Assembly: GCF_000013765.1 (NCBI RefSeq)
Contig: NC_007954.1
Coordinates: 2,418,001 to 2,482,000, forward strand
Origin: Shewanella denitrificans OS217
Lineage (GTDB): Bacteria > Pseudomonadota > Gammaproteobacteria > Enterobacterales > Shewanellaceae
Direction: 5' to 3'
DNA: 64,000 nucleotides
The notes below the pieces were generated by a model, which did no database searches, had not been told where the DNA came from, and was given only the letters and a program-made list of their open reading frames with translations. A program made the position numbers and the translations under genes. Below are positions 8,251 to 17,688 of this stretch, in pieces. Every line of letters starts with the position of its first letter. Position 1 is the stretch's first letter.

Positions 8251-10206
8251 ATGAATTCGCCAACTGTTTACCCAGTACCCAGCCAGATCAGTGCCCATGC
8301 TCATATCGATGAGCAAACCTACCAGCGCATGTATCAGGCCTCTATCGACAATCCAGAGCGCTTCTGGGGCGAACAAGGCAAACGCATAGATTGGATCACC
8401 CCTTACAGTCAAACTCAAGTGAAGAAAACCAGCTTCGATGCAAACAACTTGTCTATCCAATGGTTCGCCGATGGCACACTGAATGCCTCAAGTAATTGCC
8501 TCGACAGGCACCTTGAGCGCAATGGCGACAAGATTGCCATCCTCTGGGAAGGTGATGATGCCAAAGAGCAGCGCCAATTAAGCTATCGTGAGCTTCACAC
8601 CCAAGTGTGTCAGTTTGCCAATGTGCTTAAAGCTCAAGGGGTAGTGAAGGGCGATATCGTTACCCTTTATATGCCCATGGTGCCAGAGGCCGCCGTGGCC
8701 ATGTTAGCCTGCGCCCGCATTGGCGCCGTGCATTCGGTGATTTTTGGCGGTTTCTCACCAGATTCTATCGCTTCACGCGTGATTGATGGTAAATCAAAAG
8801 TTATCATCACCGCCGATGAAGGCATTCGCGCTGGCCGCACTATCCCCCTAAAACACAACGTCGATGAAGCCCTAGCCCGTCCTAGCGTCACTTGCGTGAA
8901 TAATGTCATCGTGCTTAAACGCACAGGCGCCAACGTTGACTGGCAGCAAGGTCGTGATTTGGACTGGGATGAATTAATGGCTGGCGTCAGCAGTGATTGC
9001 CCCGCCGAAGAAATGAACGCAGAAGATCCGCTATTTCTACTCTACACTTCAGGCTCGACCGGTAACCCAAAAGGCGTGCTGCATACCACAGGCGGCTATC
9101 TGGTTTATGCCGCCATGACTCATGAATATGTTTTTGATTATAAAGAAAATGAAGTCTATTGGTGCACCGCCGATGTTGGCTGGATCACAGGCCATTCCTA
9201 CATGGTTTACGGCCCCTTTGCCAATGGGGCTACTGTGCTGATGCACGAGGGCGTGCCCAACTATCCCACCCCTGCCCGCCTCGGCGAAATAGTGGACAGG
9301 CATAAAGTGAATATCCTCTATACCGCGCCCACGCTAATTCGGGCATTAATGGCCGAAGGCAAGGAGCATTTCAACGGCTTTAGTGGCGAGTCATTACGCA
9401 TTATGGGGTCTGTGGGCGAGCCCATTAACCCAGAAGCCTGGCGTTGGTACCACGAAGTCATCGGCCATGAGCATTGCCCTATCGTGGATACTTGGTGGCA
9501 AACTGAAACCGGCGGCATCCTAATCAGCCCATTACCAGGCGCCATTGCCACTAAACCTGGCTCAGCGACTCGGCCTTTCTTTGGAGTAAAGCCTGCTATT
9601 GTGGATAGCACGGGACAAATACTTGAGGGCGCTGTGGAAGGCAATCTGGTGATGTTGGATTCTTGGCCGGGTCAGATGCGCACTGTGTATGGCGACCATG
9701 CACGCTTCGCCCTCACCTACTTTAGTACCTTTAAAGGCATGTATTTCACCGGTGATGGTGCAAGACGTGATGAAGACGGGTATTACTGGATAACAGGTCG
9801 AGTGGACGATGTGATAAACGTCTCAGGCCACCGCCTCGGCACTGCGGAAGTTGAAAGCGCATTGGTGGCCCATGAGCAGGTCGCCGAAGCTGCGGTTGTG
9901 GGCTATCCCCATGACATTAAAGGCCAAGGCATTTACGCCTACGTCACTTTAGTCCATGACGCCGAGCCTTCAGAGGCCCTGCGTCAAGAATTAAGGCAGT
10001 GGGTCCGTAAAGAAATTGGCGCTCTGGCAACCCCAGATCTGATTCAATGGGCCACAGGCTTACCTAAGACACGTTCAGGCAAGATAATGCGCCGCTTCCT
10101 GCGTAAAATTGCCGCCAATGAAGTCACCAACTTAGGGGATTCATCCACCTTGGCCGATCCCTCCGTCATAGACACCTTGATCGCCAGCCGCTTAAATCAG
10201 CGTTAA
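8251..10206 (+). CDS. acs: Acetyl-CoA synthetase
   Basis: A 651-residue AMP-forming acetate-CoA ligase, normal in length and almost collinear with E. coli Acs. It converts acetate, ATP and CoA to acetyl-CoA, AMP and pyrophosphate in the cytoplasm. The P-loop-like adenylation motif YTSGSTGNPKGV is near residue 265, the DTWWQTETGG motif near 412, and the C-terminal catalytic lysine lies in PKTRSGKIMRR near 610, the site usually controlled by lysine acetylation. Start ATG has a good AAGGGA site. Single gene followed by a strong terminator. Confidence 0.97.
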   Translation: MNSPTVYPVPSQISAHAHIDEQTYQRMYQASIDNPERFWGEQGKRIDWITPYSQTQVKKTSFDANNLSIQWFADGTLNASSNCLDRHLERNGDKIAILWEGDDAKEQRQLSYRELHTQVCQFANVLKAQGVVKGDIVTLYMPMVPEAAVAMLACARIGAVHSVIFGGFSPDSIASRVIDGKSKVIITADEGIRAGRTIPLKHNVDEALARPSVTCVNNVIVLKRTGANVDWQQGRDLDWDELMAGVSSDCPAEEMNAEDPLFLLYTSGSTGNPKGVLHTTGGYLVYAAMTHEYVFDYKENEVYWCTADVGWITGHSYMVYGPFANGATVLMHEGVPNYPTPARLGEIVDRHKVNILYTAPTLIRALMAEGKEHFNGFSGESLRIMGSVGEPINPEAWRWYHEVIGHEHCPIVDTWWQTETGGILISPLPGAIATKPGSATRPFFGVKPAIVDSTGQILEGAVEGNLVMLDSWPGQMRTVYGDHARFALTYFSTFKGMYFTGDGARRDEDGYYWITGRVDDVINVSGHRLGTAEVESALVAHEQVAEAAVVGYPHDIKGQGIYAYVTLVHDAEPSEALRQELRQWVRKEIGALATPDLIQWATGLPKTRSGKIMRRFLRKIAANEVTNLGDSSTLADPSVIDTLIASRLNQR

Positions 10207-10230
10207 TCTGGCAGTTATCCAAAAATACTA

Positions 10231-10265
10231 AACAAAAACGCCGCTAAGTAAGCGGCGTTTTTGTT
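10231..10265. terminator. Bidirectional rho-independent terminator after acs
   Basis: AACAAAAACGCCGCT and its reverse complement AGCGGCGTTTTTGTT are separated by 5 nt, giving a GC-rich stem with T runs on both strands. It ends acs on the plus strand and the SpmA/SpmB-like gene on the minus strand. Confidence 0.92.
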
Positions 10266-10307
10266 CTACAATCGTATTTGTAATTAACCCAATGAGGCGA
10301 GTCTTAA

Positions 10308-11546
10308 TTAACCATAAAACCAGTAGCACACCCCAATGGCGGCGATAATCCCGCCAGCATCGGCCGCAAGGCCGCAGCCTAGGGCATGGCGGCCATTTTT
10401 AATCCCCACAGAGCCAAAATACACCGCTAAAACATAGAAAGTGGTTTCTGTGCTGCCTTGAAAAATCGCCGACAAACGCCCAGCGAAAGAATCCACCCCA
10501 TGGTGGGACATGGTCTCAAGCATCATGGCTCTGGCCCCTGAGCCACTAAAGGGTTTCATCAATGCGGTGGGCATGGCATCGATAAAGCGGCCATCAAAGC
10601 CCATCAAATGCACCACGCTTGCCAAGCCTGACAGGGCGTAATCCAATGCGCCGGATGCGCGCAAAAAACCTATGGCAAGTAACATGGCAAGTAAATAGGG
10701 TATTAGCTGAATCGCTTGTTTAAACCCTTTGGTGGCGCCTTCAATAAACTCATCATAAATAGGCACTTTTTTAAACCCTGCCACCAAGATAAAGCTCAAT
10801 ACTAAGGCAAGTAAGATGCCGTTACCCAGTACGCTTGAGACTTCACCTATGGCGGTTGCCGATAAACTCAAGAGATAAAAGATACTCGCCCCAAGGAAGG
10901 CAAATATCACCCCGCCATAGGCCAGCACCACAGTATTTAACATGGACAAGCGCTGCACTATAGCCACCACAGTCAAGCCCACTAAGGTTGAGGCGCAGGT
11001 GGCAAGCAATATGGGTAAAAAGATGTCTGCAGGTGCTGCTGCCCCTTGCTGGGCGCGGTAGAGAAACACAGTCACGGGCACTAAGGTGACCGACGAAGTA
11101 TTGAGCACTAAGAATAAGATTTGTGCGTTGGTGGCGACGGCTTTGACGGGATTTAGGCTTTGCAAATCCTCCATCGCCTTAAGCCCTAGGGGAGTAGCGG
11201 CGTTATCAAGCCCCAACATGTTGGCGGTTAAATTCATCGAGATACTGCCATAAGCCTTGTGGCCCCTTGGCACTTCAGGCATTAACTTATGCAATAAAGG
11301 CTCAAATAATCTGGCAAATAGCCCGACAACACCGGCTTTCTCCCCCACTTGCATCAAGCCCATCCACAGGGCAAGTACCCCAATCAAGCCCAAGGAAATG
11401 TCCGCGGCAAGTTTCGCGCTAGCAAACAATGAGGCCACGGCCACGCTTAACACTTGTGTATTACCGCCAATAAGTTCAAGCACTATGGCAATAGTTGAAA
11501 CCACAAAAAACAATAACCACACACGGTTTAACAAGGCTTGCCTCAC
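10308..11546 (-). CDS. SpmA/SpmB-type nucleoside-recognition (Gate) domain membrane protein
   Basis: A 412-residue inner-membrane protein with about 10 hydrophobic segments and two Gate (nucleoside recognition) units. The first half matches the SpmA type (MNLTANMLGLDNAATPLGLKAM near residue 105); the second half resembles SpmB (FRASGALDY-like stretch near 300, PFSGSGARAMMLETM near 335). Sporulators encode the two halves separately; the fused form is common in non-sporulating gammaproteobacteria. Transport of a nucleoside or other solute is possible but unproven. It is divergent from rsmF and converges on acs across a shared terminator. Confidence 0.85.
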   Translation of the reverse strand: MRQALLNRVWLLFFVVSTIAIVLELIGGNTQVLSVAVASLFASAKLAADISLGLIGVLALWMGLMQVGEKAGVVGLFARLFEPLLHKLMPEVPRGHKAYGSISMNLTANMLGLDNAATPLGLKAMEDLQSLNPVKAVATNAQILFLVLNTSSVTLVPVTVFLYRAQQGAAAPADIFLPILLATCASTLVGLTVVAIVQRLSMLNTVVLAYGGVIFAFLGASIFYLLSLSATAIGEVSSVLGNGILLALVLSFILVAGFKKVPIYDEFIEGATKGFKQAIQLIPYLLAMLLAIGFLRASGALDYALSGLASVVHLMGFDGRFIDAMPTALMKPFSGSGARAMMLETMSHHGVDSFAGRLSAIFQGSTETTFYVLAVYFGSVGIKNGRHALGCGLAADAGGIIAAIGVCYWFYG

Positions 11547-11659
11547 TCATTTAGGGGAAATTTAAGGGGAATAACTCGGCGCTTTGGCATCGCAGTTGAC
11601 GCTTAAGCTATGCTAGAATAGCGCCATTAGTGCACTGAGATAATGAACATTTTTACATT

Positions 11660-13177
11660 ATGCTTCAAATAAATCCAAACTTTATCAAACACATTGAGCA
11701 AGAGCTACCCTCTCATCTGTCCATGGATGAGTTTATCTTGGCGTGCAACCGTCCTTTACGTCAATCCATTAGGGTCAACACCTTAAGGATTTCAAGTGAG
11801 GATTTTATCGCCCTAATGACGCCTCGCGGTTGGTCTTTTTCGCCAGTGCCTTGGTGCAGCGACGGCTTTTGGATAACCCTGACTCATGATGAACAGCTGG
11901 GTAATTGCCTAGAGCACATTCAGGGCTTGTTCTACATTCAAGAAGCCAGCTCCATGTTACCGCCAACCGCATTATTTACGAATGATGATGCTGATGAACG
12001 AGCACCACTGCGGGTATTAGATATGGCCTCGGCCCCAGGCTCTAAGACCACCCAAATGGCAGCATTAATGAATAACAACGGCCTCTTGATAGCCAATGAG
12101 TATTCCGCCAGTCGAGTGAAAGTCTTGCACGCCAATGTGCTGCGCATGGGCGTGAGTAACTGCGCCCTGACGCATTTTGATGGCCGCGTGTTTGGCGAAT
12201 ATCAATACGAAGCCTTCGATGCCGTGCTACTTGACGCCCCTTGTGGCGGCGAAGGCACAGTGCGTAAAGATCAAAACGCGTTAAAAGAGTGGCAACTGGA
12301 TGATGTGATAGCCATTGCCGACACGCAAAAAGACTTAATCGAAGCCGCCTTTTTAGCGTTAAAACCCGGCGGTGCACTGGTCTACTCCACCTGCACCTTA
12401 AGCCAACTTGAAAATCAGGCCATTTGTCAGCACCTATTGAGCCGTTATCCCGAGGCGGTAGCGTTTGAATCCCTAGCGACGTTATTTGATGGCGCAGCTA
12501 AGGCCTGCACTGAAGAAGGCTTTTTGCATGTGTGGCCGCAAATTTATGACAGCGAAGGTTTTTTTGTTGCCAAAATGCGCAAAACCGCCTCAGTACCCAG
12601 GATCAAAAGTCAGCCTAAAGCCCAGAAAAATTTCCCCTTTAGCCCAGCCCCTGAGAAACAAATTGCCGCGCTGCAAGACTATATCCAGCAAAGCTTCGCC
12701 TTAAGCTTGCCGCCAGGGGCACAGGTGTATTTAAGGGACGATGAGTTTTGGTTATTCCCCGCGCCCTTTAGTGATTTTATTGGCACAATGCGGTTTCAGC
12801 GCATTGGCATCAAGCTGGCTGACGTGCTTAAAAAAGGATTTAAAATCAAGCATGAAGCCGTTATCGCCTTAGGGGCGAAACTCGGCACTAACGCAAACAA
12901 TAACTCAAACACTAATCCAAACAATAACGCAAACACTAATCCAAACAATAACTCAAACACTAACCCAAGATGCATCCCATTAAATCAAGCTCAGGCTGAG
13001 CAATTTTTAATGGGCCGCGACATAGACACGGCAAGCTTTGATGGCAAACTTGACCTCACTCCCAAGGGGGAAATGATGGTCAGCTACCACGGCGCCGCCA
13101 TAGGGGTGGTTAAACACTTAGGCCACAGGCTTAAAAACAGCCTACCACGGGAACTGGTGAGAGATAACTTAGGTTGA
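11660..13177 (+). CDS. rsmF: 16S rRNA m5C1407 methyltransferase RsmF
   Basis: A 505-residue RNA m5C methyltransferase aligning along its length with E. coli RsmF (YebU). It methylates C1407 of 16S rRNA using SAM. Visible are the SAM motif MASAPGSKTTQMA near residue 117, LLDAPCGGEG near 190, and the second cysteine in VYSTCTLSQLENQ near 245. The C-terminal RNA-binding part is intact and ends RLKNSLPRELVRD as in E. coli. Between HEAVIALG and the NQAQAEQF segment there is an extra Asn/Thr-rich stretch of about 28 residues made by a 24-bp tandem repeat. The gene is alone, divergent from the SpmA/SpmB-like gene. Confidence 0.95.
   Translation: MLQINPNFIKHIEQELPSHLSMDEFILACNRPLRQSIRVNTLRISSEDFIALMTPRGWSFSPVPWCSDGFWITLTHDEQLGNCLEHIQGLFYIQEASSMLPPTALFTNDDADERAPLRVLDMASAPGSKTTQMAALMNNNGLLIANEYSASRVKVLHANVLRMGVSNCALTHFDGRVFGEYQYEAFDAVLLDAPCGGEGTVRKDQNALKEWQLDDVIAIADTQKDLIEAAFLALKPGGALVYSTCTLSQLENQAICQHLLSRYPEAVAFESLATLFDGAAKACTEEGFLHVWPQIYDSEGFFVAKMRKTASVPRIKSQPKAQKNFPFSPAPEKQIAALQDYIQQSFALSLPPGAQVYLRDDEFWLFPAPFSDFIGTMRFQRIGIKLADVLKKGFKIKHEAVIALGAKLGTNANNNSNTNPNNNANTNPNNNSNTNPRCIPLNQAQAEQFLMGRDIDTASFDGKLDLTPKGEMMVSYHGAAIGVVKHLGHRLKNSLPRELVRDNLG
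12896..12967 (+). repeat. Three 24-bp tandem units inside rsmF
   Basis: Three near-identical copies of a 24-bp unit (AAACAATAACTCAAACACTA plus ATCC) encode Asn-rich octapeptides of the type NNNSNTNP. All copies keep the frame and fall in a linker that is short in E. coli RsmF. Confidence 0.95.
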
Positions 13178-13739
13178 CGTCTGAGCTAGGGTTAACGTCT
13201 AAGCTAAGGTTAGCGACTTTGCTAGTCATCCGATGGTGAATATCCCTAAGTGGGAGATAACTGAGTAAACACAGCCCTGTGGACTTACCTCAGTGGATTT
13301 AGCTCGATGGATTTAGCGCAGTGGATATAACTAAACAATCTAGCGGGGAACTGGGATTAGGCAAGGCTAAATAATATTAGCCAACTATAATCTACTAAGG
13401 CCCGCAGCGCATTGCTGTAGCATTAATTTATCTAGACCAGTTTCCCTAGACCTAAGACAACAGGATAGTTTTGGGTCTTTTTTTTGCCTCTCATTCACCC
13501 CAAGTCCTAGATCATTTTTTTGATGACTCACAAAAATCAAATCGAGCAGATATTCATAAGATGAAGCAGCGTAGAATTATGAACACCCTCATGACCCCCC
13601 TCGAATGTGATAGGCTCGAGCGCAACATCCCTGCAGCCTAACTCAATAGATCAACTCGAGTCATTTAGCCCTATATCCTCTCATTAACAGCGGCGTTGTC
13701 ATTAAGCACTAAGCATAGATTTAACAATGGCTGGCACCA
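13178..13739. other. Intergenic region between rsmF and the sulfotransferase-like gene
   Basis: About 560 bp with no supported ORF. Just after rsmF there are two or three degenerate 18-bp units of the type GGTTAACGTCTAAGCTAA, and near 13297-13338 degenerate units ending GTGGATTTAGC. A probable terminator lies at 13448-13485. The remainder shows nothing recognisable. Confidence 0.6.
13448..13485 (+). terminator. Probable rho-independent terminator downstream of rsmF
   Basis: AGACC-AA-AC arm pairs imperfectly with the later GTTTTGGGTCT arm and is followed directly by eight T residues. It lies 270 bp past rsmF, so it may end a long 3' UTR or an unannotated transcript. Confidence 0.6.
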
Positions 13740-14381
13740 TTAATATGTTCTGTAATCAACTAAAGCGTAATCATAATACTTTCTATGTTCTACACCCGCT
13801 AAATTAGAATTTATTTTATTTGGATGCTTGTAGTCCTTCCAACTGGCAACATCACGGCCCACATTTAATTTTGGAAAATCAGCACTTCCTTGAGCTTCTA
13901 TACCTAAAAACATTTTCATTTCCAGTAGGCTGCCCTGCTTACTGATATCAATTGATAAAAAGTCGTCACGGCCTTCAAAGTAGGATAAAACTGCCTGTTC
14001 GTGACGTGTGTAACAATCAATTAATTCATTTTCGGTTAAGGGTAATGTCCCTGGGAATGTGTGATGAAAGCTGCGCTTTAAAATCGGATTGAATTTTCCT
14101 GTTTTAGGATCTAAATGAGGTGCCATTTTTTCAAGCAACATGATTATTGATGGCACCCATTTAGCCATCTCTCTTGTCAAATAAATGAACTTAGCGTGAG
14201 GAAATATTCTATCTAAATGCATATAGTCACTAAAGCAGGGAGCATCAGTGACTGCATCAGCCATTTCAAATGCTTTTTTAGTAAATGCCGTGTGAGCTAC
14301 GGACAAACCCATCTCTAATAGCGCAACACTGATACTGGTGGTTCCAGTTCTGGGCAGACCGATAATAAATACCTTAGACAT
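13740..14381 (-). CDS. Sulfotransferase-family P-loop protein
   Basis: A 213-residue protein beginning MSKVFIIGLPRTGTTS, the PAPS 5'-phosphosulfate binding loop typical of sulfotransferases. FIYLTREMAKWVPSI (about residues 75-90) corresponds to the 3'-phosphate binding region, where most members have an Arg followed later by a Ser. It would transfer sulfate from PAPS to a hydroxyl or amine acceptor in the cytoplasm; the acceptor is unknown. The size matches the short bacterial sulfotransferase-like group. AT-rich relative to neighbours and flanked on both sides by long non-coding stretches, so recent gain is possible. Confidence 0.75.
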   Translation of the reverse strand: MSKVFIIGLPRTGTTSISVALLEMGLSVAHTAFTKKAFEMADAVTDAPCFSDYMHLDRIFPHAKFIYLTREMAKWVPSIIMLLEKMAPHLDPKTGKFNPILKRSFHHTFPGTLPLTENELIDCYTRHEQAVLSYFEGRDDFLSIDISKQGSLLEMKMFLGIEAQGSADFPKLNVGRDVASWKDYKHPNKINSNLAGVEHRKYYDYALVDYRTY

Positions 14382-14837
14382 TTGTTCCGACTCATTTTCT
14401 AAAGGGCATTAGTATAAATGCAACCGCTCAGTAGATGGAGAAAAACATGGTTTTTTCATATGAATATAACGCTAAAACCCAAATATCCCCAGTATGATAC
14501 TTTAACTGACATCTTGAACATCTTTATGTAGATAGCTAATTGGGTCGCGGGTAGACGTCATTAATTTAGCCATCTTACCTGAATCGATTTCAGCCTGAAG
14601 TTGCACAGGTGAACCTCCTACCTTCTTGTTTTTCAGAATAGGACATCGAGGAGGGCTATAGGGACCCAGTTGATTTTATAAGAAGTTACGCGTGTCGATG
14701 ATCAAGTGCCATGACAAGCCTGCATACGCAATTGTCCAAACCATTATTGCTAGCTTTTGCCAAACCCGCCCCACTGTGTCGTCAGTGGTTCTGAAATGTC
14801 AGATGGGGCGACTTGAGTCACGACCAAGAGTCTGGCC
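14382..14837. other. Intergenic region with a possible gene remnant
   Basis: About 455 bp between the sulfotransferase-like gene and tatD. A 34-codon minus-strand ORF at 14502-14606 has a strong ribosome site (see its own entry). Nothing else is recognisable. Confidence 0.5.
14502..14606 (-). CDS. Possible 34-residue small ORF or gene remnant
   Basis: GTG start preceded by AGGAGG at 7-nt spacing, encoding a 34-residue polar peptide that starts MQLQAEIDSGK and ends KDVQDVS. The same frame continues open upstream through the SD, so it could instead be the 3' end of a decayed longer gene. I do not recognise it; codon use is plausible. Confidence 0.25.
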   Translation of the reverse strand: MQLQAEIDSGKMAKLMTSTRDPISYLHKDVQDVS

Positions 14838-15626
14838 TTAGCGGCCAGCAAGCTTTGCGGCGCCTTTGAATAAATTGAAGAAGTTGTCTGTGGTGTACTG
14901 GGCTAAATCTTCAAACTGCTCGCCTCTGAGTTCGGCGACAAATTTTGCCACATCATACACATAAGCTGGCTGATTTTCTTGACCTCTGTGGGGAACGGGG
15001 GCCAAGTAAGGTGAGTCGGTTTCCACTAATAATCTGTCTTTAGGCACTTTACGAATGACGCTGCGCAGCTCACCTGCATTTTTGAAGGTGACTATGCCTG
15101 AAACCGAAATATAAAAGCCTAAGTCTATGGCGGCTTTGGCCATTTCCCAGTTTTCGGTAAAGCAATGCAACACGCCGCCAACCCTGTCAGCATTGCCCGC
15201 TTTCAGCATGGCTATGGTGTCTTCTCTGGCATCGCGGGTATGGACAATAAGGGGTTTGTTGACTTGAGTTGCCAAGGCGATTTGCTGCTCAAAACATTGC
15301 TGTTGCAATATTTTGGTTTCATCGGCGTAAAAATAATCTAGCCCAGTCTCACCAATGGCCACGACTCTGGCATCGTTGGCATATTCGGCAATTTGGCCTA
15401 TGTCTAGCCCTTCTTGCACATCTAAGGGATGCACCCCAGAGGAGAGAAACACATTGTCAAAGATGCTGACCTTATCCCGCATGGCTTCAAAACCTTGCTG
15501 ACGCACGTTAACGCACAAGAGGTAATCGACCCCTTGGGCTTTAGCTGAATCAACAATCAACTTGAGGCTGGCTTGATCTGGGGCCGCTTTTAAGCGGTCT
15601 AAATGGCAGTGGGAATCTATAAGCAT
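14838..15626 (-). CDS. TatD family metal-dependent hydrolase (YcfH-type)
   Basis: A 262-residue TIM-barrel metallohydrolase. Metal ligands are visible: SHCHLD at residues 4-9, GETGLDYFY near 92 with the carboxylate ligand, VHTRDA near 128, HCFTEN near 153, and ETDSPYLAPVPHRG near 203. Family members act as 3'-5' DNA exonucleases or D-aminoacyl-tRNA deacylases. It is last in the pabC-mltG-tmk-holB-PilZ-tatD cluster, the usual place of ycfH next to holB. Start ATG at 15626 is the family start (MLIDSHCHLD). Confidence 0.93.
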   Translation of the reverse strand: MLIDSHCHLDRLKAAPDQASLKLIVDSAKAQGVDYLLCVNVRQQGFEAMRDKVSIFDNVFLSSGVHPLDVQEGLDIGQIAEYANDARVVAIGETGLDYFYADETKILQQQCFEQQIALATQVNKPLIVHTRDAREDTIAMLKAGNADRVGGVLHCFTENWEMAKAAIDLGFYISVSGIVTFKNAGELRSVIRKVPKDRLLVETDSPYLAPVPHRGQENQPAYVYDVAKFVAELRGEQFEDLAQYTTDNFFNLFKGAAKLAGR

Positions 15627-15672
15627 GGCGAAGATTAAGTCTACTCAAAAAAAGGCAGCCAAGGATACCTAG

Positions 15673-15999
15673 CTACATGGTACAGGTCAAATCTGCCGAA
15701 GCTAATTCCCTAGAAAGCAGTTTCTCAATGTGGTTTTTATGACTTTCAGGATCGGTTTTAATTTTAAGGCCAACCCCAGCAGGACGGCCACCTGAGGCAC
15801 CTAAGGGATTAATCCACACCACAACACCGGTAAACTCATGCATTTGGGTCGCATCCGGTAACCGATAAGAAATGGTTAAGGTCTCACCCAAATAATGGCT
15901 TTCAGATGTCGCGACAAACAGCCCCGCAGGCTTAATAAACGGCATGTAAGCACGATAAAGCTGATGCAAACTGTCAAAATGAACAACAAGATTAACCAT
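15673..15999 (-). CDS. PilZ domain protein
   Basis: A 108-residue single-domain PilZ protein. The beta-barrel core is seen (SYRLPDATQMHEFTGVVVWINP, then GRPAGVGLKI), but the N-terminal RxxxR c-di-GMP motif is not obvious, so it may be a non-binding type II PilZ like P. aeruginosa PilZ, which acts in type IV pilus assembly. It lies 9 bp downstream of holB, an arrangement conserved in gammaproteobacteria, and is probably cotranscribed with it. Confidence 0.88.
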   Translation of the reverse strand: MVNLVVHFDSLHQLYRAYMPFIKPAGLFVATSESHYLGETLTISYRLPDATQMHEFTGVVVWINPLGASGGRPAGVGLKIKTDPESHKNHIEKLLSRELASADLTCTM

Positions 16000-16008
16000 C
16001 TAATATGA

Positions 16009-16974
16009 CTACCTGTGAGTGTGAGTTAATTGCCTAAACGCCAAAACATAATCCATGCACAAAGCTTGAGTATTGACTGCTGCCATAGTGGTTAACTTAT
16101 GGCGCATCTCCATGATTTTAGCAGCCAATGTGATGACTTGCGCCTTAGTAAACGCATTGATGTCATTACTTTTTAACACAAAATGGCGTAAGTACAAGTA
16201 TAACACTTGTAATGCATCGATCAGTTGGTTGTCTTTTAAGGCCAAAAGACTGCCGCACAGGTGGCCAGAACTCAGGCTCATGGCCCATTCTTTGCGATAA
16301 TTGAGCAAAGTTTGATACTTATCTGACTGCAGGCTTTGCGCCAGTTGAATAGGCCCGCCCACCACACTTAAACACCAAGTGACATCATGGGGCTTAGCGC
16401 CATCGGGCACGACGGGCAGTAGTTGCTGCCCCTTAAGCCAAGCATTCACCTCGGCATTGCTGGGCGGCGTGATGCTTAAGGTCTGACAACGGCTTTTGAC
16501 GGTAGCCAATAGCGCTGCAGTTCTGTCGGTTTGCAGCAGTAAAAAGGTTTCTTTACCCGGCTCTTCTAAGGTTTTCAGTAACGCATTGGCTGAAGCCGTA
16601 TTCATGCGCTCACTTTGGTAAATGATCGCCACTCGCTTACCGCCCTGCTGGGCCGTTGAGGTCAAACTGCTGCAAAGGCTGCGAATTTGGTCGACCTTGA
16701 TTTGATTGCCATCCGGCGCGACACTGTGCAAGTCGGGGTGAGTACCTGCACTGACTAACAAGCACGCCTTACATTGACCGCAGGCGCCCACAGGGGTTAA
16801 GGCCTGGCATAAGATAAGCTTTGCCATGGATTGGGCCAGCACATCGCCGCCCAGTTGAGTGTGCACGTCCAATAAATGGCCATGACTTAAGCTGCCCAGC
16901 CGCACTTGTTTAAGCAAGAGTTCATGGCTTGCACTCAACCAAGGAAGGGATGAGATTTCATAGCTTGTGCTCAT
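16009..16974 (-). CDS. holB: DNA polymerase III delta-prime subunit
   Basis: A 321-residue clamp-loader subunit. The zinc module CGQCKACLLVSAGTHPD is near residue 68, and the central stretch RVAIIYQSERMNTASANALLKTLEEPG (about 117-143) is the classic holB region with the SRC arginine finger equivalent (VKSRCQ near 160). Like E. coli delta-prime it lacks a functional Walker A. It joins delta and gamma/tau to open the beta clamp. It follows tmk in the operon. Confidence 0.95.
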   Translation of the reverse strand: MSTSYEISSLPWLSASHELLLKQVRLGSLSHGHLLDVHTQLGGDVLAQSMAKLILCQALTPVGACGQCKACLLVSAGTHPDLHSVAPDGNQIKVDQIRSLCSSLTSTAQQGGKRVAIIYQSERMNTASANALLKTLEEPGKETFLLLQTDRTAALLATVKSRCQTLSITPPSNAEVNAWLKGQQLLPVVPDGAKPHDVTWCLSVVGGPIQLAQSLQSDKYQTLLNYRKEWAMSLSSGHLCGSLLALKDNQLIDALQVLYLYLRHFVLKSNDINAFTKAQVITLAAKIMEMRHKLTTMAAVNTQALCMDYVLAFRQLTHTHR

Positions 16975-17040
16975 TCACGCCTCTTCTCTTATGTCCGTTT
17001 TGTGTCTGCTTTGGCTGATATTCAGATAACTTAAGTCGAC

Positions 17041-17688
17041 TCAACACCCTACAAGCCTAGCGGCCAGCGCCTGCTTGATATCATGGTGCACGGCTTCAAG
17101 GCTCTGGCTGGCATCTATAACCAAAATGCTGCTGTCTTGGCTTGCCAATTGCAAATAGGTCTCACGGGCGCGTTCAAAAAATGCTAGCGCTTGTTGCTCA
17201 ATTCTGTCTAGGGCGCCGCGATTAGCTGCCCTTGTTAAGCCAAGGCTTGGCTCAATATCCAGGTACAAGGTTAAGTCTGGCTTAAAGCCTTGTAAACAGG
17301 CTTGGCTCAAGGTGTTCACTAAGGGCATCAGGCCACGTCCGCCGCCCTGATAGGCAAGGGATGACAGATTATGCCTGTCTCCCAATACCCATTCGCCGCG
17401 CTGTAGCGCAGGTTTTATCACATTGGCGATAAGTTGTGCGCGAGCCGCATAAATCAGCAGGCATTCGGCTTCATCACAGAGGGGATCTTGCGGGTCAGCA
17501 ATTTTTACCAAATCGCGAATGCGCTCAGCCAGTGGCGTTCCACCAGGCTCGCGGGTACACACGGGCTCATGGCCAGTATGGGATGTCAGCAGTGCCTTAA
17601 CTAAGGCCACGGCGCTGGATTTACCCGCGCCCTCTAGGCCTTCGATAACCACAAACTTGCCTATGTCTTGCTGCTGTGCTGCTGTCAT
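17041..17688 (-). CDS. tmk: Thymidylate kinase
   Basis: A 215-residue dTMP kinase that makes dTDP from dTMP with ATP. The P-loop is EGLEGAGKSSAV near residue 17; the DR(Y/H) motif is GDRHNLSSLAYQGGGRG near 98, with the lid region after YLDIEP. Length is normal. Its start overlaps the last 4 bp of mltG, showing translational coupling in one operon with mltG and holB. Confidence 0.97.
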   Translation of the reverse strand: MTAAQQQDIGKFVVIEGLEGAGKSSAVALVKALLTSHTGHEPVCTREPGGTPLAERIRDLVKIADPQDPLCDEAECLLIYAARAQLIANVIKPALQRGEWVLGDRHNLSSLAYQGGGRGLMPLVNTLSQACLQGFKPDLTLYLDIEPSLGLTRAANRGALDRIEQQALAFFERARETYLQLASQDSSILVIDASQSLEAVHHDIKQALAARLVGC

